From assembly GCA_964625175.1 (NCBI GenBank), contig CAZVAO010000073.1, positions 1 through 12,811 on the forward strand: a DNA stretch of 12,811 bases. The letters run 5' to 3'. A model generated the notes under the pieces. The model saw only the letters and a list, made by a program, of their open reading frames with translations. It ran no database searches and had not been told where the DNA came from. This document shows positions 7,407 through 12,811 of this stretch, piece after piece (within the stretch, counting starts at the first letter, position 1; the number at the start of each line of letters is the position of its first letter). Origin of the DNA: CAZVAO01 sp964625175 (GTDB taxonomy: Bacteria; Bacillota; UBA994; PWPR01). A program made the translations under genes and the position numbers.

Positions 7407-7422
7407 CTCGCTATAGAGCGAG
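7407..7422. promoter_or_regulatory. palindromic operator candidate upstream of the M20-citDEF-like operon
   Basis: CTCGCT-ATAG-AGCGAG is a perfect 6-4-6 inverted repeat in the 5' leader of the M20 gene, about 10 to 25 bases downstream of the predicted transcription start. Position and symmetry suit a repressor site, plausibly for the adjacent GntR/FCD protein. I found no second copy near the other promoters. Confidence 0.45.
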
Positions 7423-7439
7423 AATTGGTTGTTAACTCC

Positions 7440-7468
7440 ATATTAGCACGCGTCAATTACACCGACAA
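7440..7468 (-). promoter_or_regulatory. candidate promoter of the M20-citDEF-like operon
   Basis: On the minus strand TTGTCG (7468-7463), a 17-base spacer ending in TGC, and TAATAT (7445-7440) form a moderate sigma-A promoter with an extended -10. Each box matches consensus at four of six bases. It lies 85 bases upstream of the M20 start and outside the MITE-like element. Confidence 0.45.
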
Positions 7469-7510
7469 TAGATTCCAGTGTTCTTTAAATGCACTTCTCA
7501 TAAATAGGGC

Positions 7511-7543
7511 TTACTGAATGAATCGCTAGATTTCATTCAGTAA
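7511..7543. repeat. subterminal perfect hairpin in the MITE-like element
   Basis: TTACTGAATGAA (7511-7522) and TTCATTCAGTAA (7532-7543) form a perfect 12-bp stem with a nine-base loop. The left arm overlaps the left terminal repeat, so this end can pair either locally or with the far end. Confidence 0.85.
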
Positions 7544-7606
7544 TGAGCGTAGCTCAAAAAATGGCTTAAATAAGCTATTTTAGCCGTATTGATCGGCGTC
7601 TGAACA

Positions 7607-7627
7607 GTGACGTTTCCGAAACGTCAC
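7607..7627. repeat. palindrome GTGACGTTTC-C-GAAACGTCAC
   Basis: A near-perfect 21-base palindrome in the middle of the MITE-like element, with ten pairs around one central base. It could be a protein site or the tip of a cruciform. Confidence 0.85.
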
Positions 7628-7683
7628 CTTGCTAGGTGCAAGGTTTTTTGCCCATAAAATACAATTTTTATTCACCTAGCAAG
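7628..7683. repeat. 11-bp inverted repeat inside the MITE-like element
   Basis: CTTGCTAGGTG (7628-7638) pairs exactly with CACCTAGCAAG (7673-7683) across a 34-base AT-rich loop. The left arm also sits in a competing local hairpin, CCTTG/CAAGG (7627-7631/7639-7643). Confidence 0.82.
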
Positions 7684-7760
7684 TTCAAAAAGCTTAAAAA
7701 TCACTATAGTAACAAACTTTTTGAGTTGTTCAGTAAGCCCTAAATACATCCCCCATAATA

Positions 7761-7790
7761 AAAACTCCCTCTGACTTCAGGGGAGTTTCA
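7761..7790 (-). terminator. rho-independent terminator after the GntR gene
   Basis: On the minus strand AAACTCCC and GGGAGTTT form the stem, with further CTGA/TCAG pairing toward the loop and a TTTTTATT tail. It lies about 15 bases after the GntR stop codon and just before the MITE-like element. Confidence 0.85.
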
Positions 7791-7803
7791 TCATTTATAT
7801 TGA

Positions 7804-8502
7804 TCACCTGATCGATTCTGACAAAGATGCGAGTACATTTAATCTGGATTTTTCTAAATGCGCTTTATGGAGTGCTTTCAAACCAGAGACATCCTTGACC
7901 CTTAATAATTGGACCATCTGCTCATGCTCTTCGATGGCCGTCTCAATGCGCTGAGAATTGGCGAAGGAGATTTGCTTGATCAGTTTACGGTAGCCTTTAA
8001 TATGGTCAATCACATTCATAATGCGCATCATCCCACTGGCGCCAAAGATCCGATCATTAAAGTCAGAGAATAGGGCATTGACATGGTCATAGTTCTTCTG
8101 AGAGAGTGCTTGGCGCACTGCTTGTAGAACGACTTCAATTTCGCGAAAATCGCTTTCTGTCATGCGATTCATATTCTCCAATAGCACAATCGTCTCTAAC
8201 GCTTCACGAAGTAAATAGATCTCTTTGATACTCTCATAATTCAAACCATTGACAGTGAATCCACTATTGCGAACATAGTCGACAAACCCTTCACCCTCTA
8301 GCTTTTTTAAAGCATTGCGCACTGGTGTTCTGCTGATATTCAGACACTCTGCGAGCTGCTTCTCTACGATTTTAAAACCAAGCGGACATTCGCCATTAAC
8401 AATCGCCGTCTTGATGCCATTGTATATAGCATTCCCAAAAGGTAGGGACTTATCTGAAAATGATATATGCTTTACCAAGCATTCTAATCGATTATCGTCC
8501 AT
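7804..8502 (-). CDS. GntR family transcriptional regulator, FCD (FadR-type) subfamily
   Basis: A 232-residue regulator. Residues about 20-85 form the GntR winged helix, with LAECLNISRTPVRNALKKLEGEG (50-72) as recognition region. Residues about 92-225 form the all-helical FCD ligand domain, starting with YLLREALE (96-103). Most FCD proteins bind a metal through an Asp and a His in the motif DxxFH plus two later His. Here the later ones are present (His193, His215) but the first pair reads Phe145 and Asn149, so the site may be incomplete. Such proteins usually repress organic-acid or sugar-acid catabolic operons and release DNA on binding the acid. The neighbouring M20-citDEF-like operon is the obvious target. 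The ATG at 8500-8502 has a GGAGGA ribosome binding site. Confidence 0.9.
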   Translation of the reverse strand: MDDNRLECLVKHISFSDKSLPFGNAIYNGIKTAIVNGECPLGFKIVEKQLAECLNISRTPVRNALKKLEGEGFVDYVRNSGFTVNGLNYESIKEIYLLREALETIVLLENMNRMTESDFREIEVVLQAVRQALSQKNYDHVNALFSDFNDRIFGASGMMRIMNVIDHIKGYRKLIKQISFANSQRIETAIEEHEQMVQLLRVKDVSGLKALHKAHLEKSRLNVLASLSESIR

Positions 8503-8575
8503 CCGCTCTCCTCCACTTTAGAATTCGTTGGATCCACTTGATCTGTCGCCCTGACCACATTGGCAAGATTCAATT

Positions 8576-8902
8576 CTAGCCCTCTTCTTGTGGCGATTCT
8601 TGGCAATGCCGCAAAGGGGTCTCCCCTTCTAGCTCTTCAACTGCATAATGAACACATGCATTTTGCTCAGCCACTTCCTCGAAAAGCTGACAAAGTGATT
8701 CACCATAGGCCCCTAGGGCTTCAACCATTGCTGAGCGATTCTGCAGTTCGATGGTCATAGGCTCTGAAAATGTGCTGAGGATATCCCAAATGGCATCTAA
8801 ATTAGCCCCATAGTAGTCTGGGAAACTGAATCTTCGCTTCAGATACGCATGGGCGCTTTCTCTAGATGTCATACAGGCGCCGTCTAAAAAAACTCTAATC
8901 AC
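8576..8902 (-). CDS. barstar family ribonuclease inhibitor
   Basis: A 108-residue cytoplasmic inhibitor that binds and blocks the barnase encoded just upstream. The barnase-binding helix is recognisable as FPDYYGANLDAIWDIL (27-42), with Tyr30, Asn34, Asp36, Trp39 and Asp40 at the positions of the contact and core residues of Bacillus barstar (Tyr29, Asn33, Asp35, Trp38, Asp39). The first 90 residues cover the usual domain. The extra tail of about 18 residues is acidic and odd (PLRHCQESPQEEG). The start is a GTG at 8900-8902, with AGGAGG seven bases upstream. That ribosome binding site overlaps the barnase stop codon, so the two are likely coupled and inhibitor is made whenever the toxin is. 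Confidence 0.9.
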   Translation of the reverse strand: MIRVFLDGACMTSRESAHAYLKRRFSFPDYYGANLDAIWDILSTFSEPMTIELQNRSAMVEALGAYGESLCQLFEEVAEQNACVHYAVEELEGETPLRHCQESPQEEG

Positions 8903-8913
8903 CTTATTACCTC

Positions 8914-9369
8914 CTAATAGATCTGCGTGAATGATTCATAATGGTCATCGGTATAGAAGATCAATCCGTCATTCGAATATACGATCCGCTCTGCACCCCT
9001 GAAACCACCGCTATAGTTTACATCGCATTCGTAATATTGGCGATTGGCAGCACTCGGGAGTAAACCCTCACGATTGCCAAATGAATCCCCACCGATACTC
9101 ATCTGGTCCGTAACATCCCACAAATTCCCTTTAGAGCTGACCCAACCCAATTGACCTGCCTCGCTTTTGGTAAGAAAGTTGCTGGGCAGTTGCTTGTATT
9201 GATGGATGTATTCTGCGACCTCCAAGGGATTTGTATAAACCCCTTGTTCCATAATCGTTATGTCGGTGTCGCTTAATAGTGGTGCTTCTTCCCCCACAAG
9301 AAAGTCGTAACTCATTGAGATCAAAGCGATAATAACAAGCACCATTAAAAAAAGATTTCTAAATTTCAA
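8914..9369 (-). CDS. barnase-type extracellular guanyl-preferring ribonuclease
   Basis: A 151-residue precursor of an N1/barnase family RNase, which cleaves single-stranded RNA mainly after G. Residues 5-25 are a hydrophobic signal or anchor; no clear cleavage site is seen. The mature domain (about 40-151) follows barnase almost block by block: LPSNFLTKSEAGQLGW, SKGNL, SIGGDSFGNREG and the active-site half. Catalytic residues are all present: Lys68, Glu114, Arg124, Arg128 and His143 (barnase Lys27, Glu73, Arg83, Arg87, His102). The last residue is Tyr, where barnase has Arg. The start is TTG at 9367-9369, after AAGGAG; the next ATG would cut the signal. It lies 39 bases after the aminotransferase and is followed by barstar. 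An extracellular weapon or nutrient-scavenging role is possible. Confidence 0.92.
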   Translation of the reverse strand: MKFRNLFLMVLVIIALISMSYDFLVGEEAPLLSDTDITIMEQGVYTNPLEVAEYIHQYKQLPSNFLTKSEAGQLGWVSSKGNLWDVTDQMSIGGDSFGNREGLLPSAANRQYYECDVNYSGGFRGAERIVYSNDGLIFYTDDHYESFTQIY

Positions 9370-9408
9370 GGTTAACTCTCCTTACTATGATAGCTAAAAC
9401 CAAATTAT

Positions 9409-10635
9409 TTAAGCCTTTATACCCTTTTCTTTACCCAGTTTAATCAAGGCATTCTTAATCCTCATGAGAGCCGCACTAGCTTGTCGATCATCCTTAAAAC
9501 AGCCAGAGACAATGCGCAGATAGCCTTCCCCCTCTTTGCCGTAGGCGCTGCCCTCATTCACCAAAATTTTCGCCTCGCTCAGTATGTAGGCCGAAACCTC
9601 GGCCGATGTGCCCAGTTTAGAGATGTTGATCCAAGAGAGCAATCCGCTTTCAGGCATCATCATCGATACACCTGGAATCGAACCCAGAATGTCATAGGCA
9701 ATTCTTCTGCGACGCTCCAATCTGACATAATTATCTTCTAAGTGCGCCGTATCTTGCAGGGCAGCCACCGCCCCAATAGAAGTGATGGTTGCCGCCGCAC
9801 CTAAAACGTTTACTGCACCCCCATATAAAACATCCATAATCTGATCATTGGCATAAATATAGCCGATGCGGAAACCACTGAGTCCAATTCCTTTGGAGAT
9901 TGAACAGACAGTAAGGGTTCTTTCCCACATGCCAGGAATCGTACAGGGGTGTATGAATTCTCTCTCATCGAAAATATGATCTTCAAAAGCCTGATCGCTT
10001 ACCAGAATTAAATCATGCTCAATGATAAATTGACATAAGGCTTCAATCGACTGGCGGTTGAATACGGTGGTCGTGGGATTATTGGGATGGGTAATCAAAA
10101 CCATCTTCGTTCGATCCGTCAATCGCTCTTCAAATGCTTCAATACGAATCTGATACTGATCGGATTCATAAATCGGAACGGGAACGGTTTTACCCCCTAA
10201 TAGTTTGGGGTTGAGAAAATTACTGGCATAACTTGGGTCGATTACCATAACTTCATCACCCGCATCAATAAAGGGCATCATCGCGTACAACAAGCCTGTA
10301 TCCGAACCGGGTGTCACAATGATATTGCGACTGGGATCAATCGCTAAAGCTGTTTGGGCAGAGACTTTTTTGGCCAGCGCCTCGCGTAATTCATACAGGC
10401 CAATCGGCATGGAATAGTGAGCAGGGAACCCCTCTTCGATAGCCGCGATCATTACCTTTTTAACCGAATCCGGTATTGCAGGATCCGGCGAAAAAGGATC
10501 TGCCCACGCCATAATATCCACACCCTGCTTCATTAATACTCCAGCACCCTCTCCGACATCGGCCTTCGTTACCTCTAAAAAAAGCCCGCCCTGTAAATCG
10601 CGGAACCGATCATTCATCTTACGCTTGATCTCCAT
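9409..10635 (-). CDS. PLP-dependent aminotransferase, class I/II (fold type I)
   Basis: A 408-residue cytosolic aminotransferase of the aspartate aminotransferase superfamily. PLP-site features, numbered from the chosen start, are HPNNPT with Asn186, SDQAFED with Asp214, SISKG with the Schiff-base Lys248, GFRIGY next to it, and the carboxylate-binding Arg374 in YLRIVSGCF. The substrate amino acid cannot be predicted. The frame is open to an ATG at 10681-10683 that lacks a ribosome binding site. The ATG at 10633-10635 has GTGAGG eight bases upstream and gives a family-like length, so I prefer it with moderate confidence. No terminator separates it from the barnase gene 39 bases on, so aminotransferase, barnase, barstar and gntR may be one transcript. 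Confidence 0.88.
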   Translation of the reverse strand: MEIKRKMNDRFRDLQGGLFLEVTKADVGEGAGVLMKQGVDIMAWADPFSPDPAIPDSVKKVMIAAIEEGFPAHYSMPIGLYELREALAKKVSAQTALAIDPSRNIIVTPGSDTGLLYAMMPFIDAGDEVMVIDPSYASNFLNPKLLGGKTVPVPIYESDQYQIRIEAFEERLTDRTKMVLITHPNNPTTTVFNRQSIEALCQFIIEHDLILVSDQAFEDHIFDEREFIHPCTIPGMWERTLTVCSISKGIGLSGFRIGYIYANDQIMDVLYGGAVNVLGAAATITSIGAVAALQDTAHLEDNYVRLERRRRIAYDILGSIPGVSMMMPESGLLSWINISKLGTSAEVSAYILSEAKILVNEGSAYGKEGEGYLRIVSGCFKDDRQASAALMRIKNALIKLGKEKGIKA

Positions 10636-10701
10636 TACACCAGCCTCACTTTCATCATGCATTGCCCATTTATAGGTCCTCATTAAACGTTTGTTGATTC
10701 T

Positions 10702-10740
10702 AATTCCATTTTACAGTATTCAGACCGTATTTTCACTATC
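10702..10740 (-). promoter_or_regulatory. weak promoter candidate upstream of the aminotransferase
   Basis: On the minus strand GTGAAA, a 17-base spacer and TAAAAT form a sigma-A-like pair before the aminotransferase gene. Both boxes deviate from consensus. The perfect palindrome CCTGATCAGG (10765-10774) lies just upstream and could be a protein site. Positions of the promoter are approximate. Confidence 0.3.
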
Positions 10741-10812
10741 TTTTTGTAGTGGATTAATAAGCCACCTGATCAGGAAGAAGGCGGCAGCCCAACGATCACC
10801 TTCTTAATCAAA

Positions 10813-10846
10813 CAAAAACACTTAAACCATCCCTGATTTAAGTGTT
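10813..10846 (-). terminator. rho-independent terminator of the TetR-membrane protein operon
   Basis: AACACTTAAA (10817-10826) and TTTAAGTGTT (10837-10846) form a 10-bp stem with a ten-base loop. On the minus strand the stem runs into TTTTTG. It lies 22 bases after the membrane protein stop codon. The stem is AT-rich, but position and tail are right. Confidence 0.8.
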
Positions 10847-10867
10847 GATATTCTTAATAGTAGCCGC

Positions 10868-11566
10868 TTAGTTTTGCTCTTTTTGAGGTAAAAATAGTTC
10901 GCGATAGGCCAAGATCGCAACTGCCACATAGGCCAAAGTCTTTGGCATCATCAGCATACCGAGCAGCGGTACTTTTTGCACAAAAAAGATCACAGGCATG
11001 TAACACAGGTAAGAAACGAAAATCATGTAACTGATGTTTCTCGAAAATTGATCTTTGCGTTCAACGGCTGACATCAGCATGAGGACTGCAATACCAATGC
11101 CTTGAATCATGAGCGGGATATTGCGCGCCATCGACCAATTAAACGGTGGAACAACACTTCCCCAACTATTTCCTAGGGGAATCATGATGATCAAACGCAT
11201 GATTCCAACAAGCATCAGGATCCACCAAGCTAAATTTCTGGTTTTCTCAAATCTCAATCGCCAGATCTCAGCGACAATCATATAGAAGAAGGTCACTGTG
11301 ACGGCAGTCGCTAAAGCCCCTATGCCAACTAAATTCGGATTCGCTTCTAAACCCCCAGTGGCATAAGCTAAAACTCGAAATCCAACATGGCCAGTATCCC
11401 CAAGTGCCAATAGAAAAAATGCCGCCATAAACAGGTTCCCAATTTGCTGGTTTTTGGGGATAAGGTTCTCTCTTTTCTGATACATCAAGAAAACTAAACC
11501 CCAAATCGTGATCAGATATAAAACGTCAAACCCTATTTCAACAGACTGCAATAATGCCTCTGACAT
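10868..11566 (-). CDS. seven-helix integral membrane protein, function unknown
   Basis: A 232-residue protein made almost entirely of hydrophobic segments, at about residues 9-29, 43-65, 78-102, 111-131, 147-167, 176-196 and 200-222. A conserved-looking motif ALGDTGHVGFR lies at the end of helix 2, and the aromatic EIWR follows helix 3. Charged Asp and His inside a helix suggest a ligand or ion site. I do not recognise the family. The ATG at 11564-11566 has GCGAGG eight bases upstream. It follows the TetR gene by 16 bases, so the regulator most likely controls it, as in many TetR-pump or TetR-membrane protein pairs. Transport or efflux is only a guess. Confidence 0.75.
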   Translation of the reverse strand: MSEALLQSVEIGFDVLYLITIWGLVFLMYQKRENLIPKNQQIGNLFMAAFFLLALGDTGHVGFRVLAYATGGLEANPNLVGIGALATAVTVTFFYMIVAEIWRLRFEKTRNLAWWILMLVGIMRLIIMIPLGNSWGSVVPPFNWSMARNIPLMIQGIGIAVLMLMSAVERKDQFSRNISYMIFVSYLCYMPVIFFVQKVPLLGMLMMPKTLAYVAVAILAYRELFLPQKEQN

Positions 11567-11582
11567 AACCCATACCTCGCCT

Positions 11583-12146
11583 TTATTTTATTATACGGAT
11601 GAGCTTTTGTGCCATCAATTTAAAATAAGCCAAATCCGCTTCTTTATCTTCCAAAATGAAGGCAGTGAGCAAATAACCGTTTAAACAGCTCATAAATAAT
11701 TCTGCAAAAAGAATCGGATCGCCCTCTAATTGCCCCTTTGCTGCTAAATCGCTTAAGTATTGCACCAAATACTGCTTAATATGTCCGCCACGACACTCTG
11801 ATGCGTATTGTTCAAGGGAATCGCCTTCGTTTATGATGCCCTTCATAATCATCTTAATCAATTGAGCATTGGCCCGATAAACCATAAACAACTGGGTCGC
11901 AATGGCCATTAAATCAACTTCAAGATCACCAATTGGCCCTTTATGGAAGATTTCGTTAGGATCAATTTTTTGGATATTCAGCACAATAATGCTTTCATAT
12001 AGCGTTCGCTTACTCTTAAAATGTCTAAAAAGCGTAGTTTCATTAACCTTTGCCAGTTTGGCAATCTCCTTTGTTCTGACAGCGGCGTAGCCCTTAGTCG
12101 AAAATAATTCGAGAGCTGCATTCATAATCGTTTCTCTTGTATCCAT
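11583..12146 (-). CDS. TetR family transcriptional regulator
   Basis: A 187-residue repressor-type regulator. The N-terminal domain has the TetR pattern TRETIMNAALELFSTKGY (3-20) followed by the helix-turn-helix TKEIAKLAKVNETTLFRHFKSK (26-47). The remaining all-helical part is the ligand and dimer domain, with no diagnostic residues. The frame is open to 12284, but the promoter and operator lie inside that extension. GGAGGG six bases before the ATG at 12144-12146 fixes the start (the ATG one codon earlier is possible). It is first in an operon with the seven-helix membrane protein. The inverted repeat at 12165-12180, just downstream of the -10 box, implies autorepression. The inducer is unknown. 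Confidence 0.92.
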   Translation of the reverse strand: MDTRETIMNAALELFSTKGYAAVRTKEIAKLAKVNETTLFRHFKSKRTLYESIIVLNIQKIDPNEIFHKGPIGDLEVDLMAIATQLFMVYRANAQLIKMIMKGIINEGDSLEQYASECRGGHIKQYLVQYLSDLAAKGQLEGDPILFAELFMSCLNGYLLTAFILEDKEADLAYFKLMAQKLIRIIK

Positions 12147-12164
12147 CATAACCCTCCAATACAA

Positions 12165-12180
12165 GCAAGTACTTACTTGC
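12165..12180. promoter_or_regulatory. TetR-type operator GCAAGTA-CT-TACTTGC
   Basis: A perfect 7-2-7 inverted repeat directly after the -10 box and around the expected transcription start of the TetR gene. Size and symmetry match TetR family operators. Binding here would block the promoter. Confidence 0.75.
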
Positions 12181-12209
12181 ATTATATGAAATAGCCTAAC
12201 CCATGTCAA
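12181..12209 (-). promoter_or_regulatory. consensus sigma-A promoter of the TetR operon
   Basis: On the minus strand TTGACA (12209-12204), exactly 17 bases, then TATAAT (12186-12181). Both boxes and the spacer are perfect consensus, so the promoter should be strong when the adjacent operator is free. Confidence 0.9.
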
Positions 12210-12251
12210 GCCTATCTTATAGACAAATTCAACCTGACTAGTGCTTAAATA

Positions 12252-12280
12252 TTGACAGATATCATTACATCTATTAGAGT
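12252..12280 (+). promoter_or_regulatory. promoter of the GNAT acetyltransferase gene
   Basis: TTGACA (12252-12257), a 17-base spacer and TAGAGT (12275-12280; four of six). It lies about 60 bases before the ATG at 12339 and is divergent from the TetR promoter some 45 bases away. Confidence 0.6.
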
Positions 12281-12338
12281 TCAAGTAGCGCTGTTACACG
12301 GCCGAGAACCCTCTTAATAATAATAGGGAGGATTTTTG

Positions 12339-12811
12339 ATGATTAACCTATATACTGAACGCTTAATCATTCGACCCTTTTTAGAAAGTGACGCCCCCGA
12401 TCTCTATGAGTATCTATCGGACCCGATAGTTGTAAAATACGAACCGTATCACCCATTTAGCAAAGAGGAAGCGCTAGCGGTCGCTAAACGCAGACAAGTG
12501 AACCCCGCCTTCATGGCTGTTGAACTAAAATCAGCTGGTAAGGTGATCGGCAACTTGTATCTCAACCATATGCCACCTGCCAAAGCAGCAACCTACGAAA
12601 TCGGCTATGTCTTTAACCGCAATTATCATATGCAAGGGTTTGCAACAGAAGCGGCAAGTGCATTAGTCGATTACACATTTAACCATTTAGCTGCCCATAG
12701 AATTATTGCCAGTTGTAACACTGACAACCATGCGTCGTGGCGCTTGCTCGAGCGTCTGAATTTTCGACGTGAAGCCACTCACAAGCAAAATATGTTCTTC
12801 AGTGAAGATGA
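12339..12811 (+). CDS. GNAT family N-acetyltransferase, RimJ/RimL type (3' end outside window)
   Basis: The frame is open from the ATG at 12339-12341 to the right edge, 157 codons, with AGGGAGGA eight bases upstream. The N-terminus TERLIIRPFLESDAPDLYEYLSDP is typical of RimJ/RimL-like acetyltransferases (Acetyltransf_3). YEIGYVFNRNYHMQGFATEA holds the acetyl-CoA loop in the form QGFATEA, followed by the helix ALVDYTF and the C-terminal NHASWRLLERLNFRRE. These enzymes move an acetyl group from acetyl-CoA to a protein N-terminus, amino acid or small molecule; the target here cannot be told. Perhaps 10 to 25 residues are missing at the C-terminus. It is divergent from the TetR gene, but the TetR operator is distant from its -35 box (about 70 bases), so shared control is uncertain. 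Confidence 0.88.
   Translation, partial: MINLYTERLIIRPFLESDAPDLYEYLSDPIVVKYEPYHPFSKEEALAVAKRRQVNPAFMAVELKSAGKVIGNLYLNHMPPAKAATYEIGYVFNRNYHMQGFATEAASALVDYTFNHLAAHRIIASCNTDNHASWRLLERLNFRREATHKQNMFFSED

Larger units (their letters stand above)
7507..7740. mobile_element. MITE-like element with terminal inverted repeats and 6-bp target duplication
   Basis: GGGCTTACTGAA at 7507-7518 is repeated exactly as its reverse complement at 7729-7740. Outside these ends the direct repeat TAAATA occurs at 7501-7506 and 7741-7746, as expected of a target-site duplication. The 234-bp interior has no coding frame and contains several nested hairpins (7511-7543, 7563-7585, 7607-7627, 7628-7683) plus CTCAAAAA/TTTTTGAG (7553-7560/7718-7725), which extends the terminal pairing. 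It is too short for a transposase, so it would move in trans. The cognate transposase is not in the window and I cannot name its family. It is inserted between the GntR terminator and the M20 promoter. Confidence 0.78.

Noticed and set aside
7501..7746. Integron attC site or CRISPR array in the repeat-rich gap
   Set aside because: There is no AAC/GTT core-site arrangement and no regularly spaced direct repeats; terminal inverted repeats with a target duplication fit a MITE better.
8503..8575. Separate promoter for the GntR gene
   Set aside because: No acceptable -10 and -35 pair was found in this 73-base gap, so co-transcription with barstar is more likely.
11268..11504. A 78-codon minus-strand frame inside the seven-helix protein gene
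   Set aside because: It is out of frame with a convincing membrane protein that has its own ribosome binding site and terminator.
12147..12284. N-terminal extension of the TetR gene to 12284
   Set aside because: The extension would span the consensus promoter and operator, and its translation does not resemble TetR proteins; GGAGGG marks the internal ATG.

Overview
The window looks like chromosomal DNA from a low- to mid-GC Gram-positive anaerobe, most likely a Clostridia-type Firmicute that ferments amino acids or organic acids. The evidence is strong GGAGG-type ribosome binding sites, TTG and GTG starts beside ATG, U-tailed hairpin terminators, a citrate-lyase-type operon and a barnase/barstar pair. 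The genus cannot be fixed from the sequence. Apart from partial genes at the two ends, every gene is on the minus strand.

Right to left (the direction of transcription): a plus-strand GNAT acetyltransferase (12339 to the edge) is divergent from a TetR regulator (11583-12146) and a seven-helix membrane protein (10868-11566). The TetR promoter is a perfect TTGACA-N17-TATAAT followed by a perfect 7-2-7 inverted repeat, which suggests an autorepressed two-gene operon ending at a terminator near 10830. Next come a fold-type-I aminotransferase (9409-10635), a secreted or anchored barnase (8914-9369), its inhibitor barstar (8576-8902) and a GntR/FCD regulator (7804-8502), with a terminator at 7761-7788.

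A 445-base gap (7359-7803) separates GntR from the next operon. It holds a 234-bp element bounded by 12-bp terminal inverted repeats and a 6-bp direct repeat (TAAATA). It is packed with internal hairpins and looks like a MITE. The gap also holds a candidate promoter and an operator-like palindrome for the downstream operon.

That operon is M20 amidohydrolase, citD-like, citE-like and citF-like genes (3452-7355), tightly spaced and overlapping, with a terminator at 3405-3431. It is the most interesting part of the window. The three proteins are clearly homologous to the gamma, beta and alpha subunits of citrate lyase. However, the CitD homologue has Lys10 where the prosthetic-group serine belongs, CitF has an altered GGxxD motif, and no citC, citX or citG gene lies nearby. 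I infer a citrate-lyase-like enzyme that may work on free CoA thioesters of another 2-hydroxy acid, possibly one released from an amide by the M20 hydrolase.

The last operon (350-3238) encodes a four-helix membrane protein, a dimethylarginine dimethylaminohydrolase with the full catalytic set, two tandem DUF454 membrane proteins and a YgjP-type zinc metallopeptidase. It starts at an extended -10 promoter and ends at a bidirectional terminator shared with the partial plus-strand gene at the left edge.
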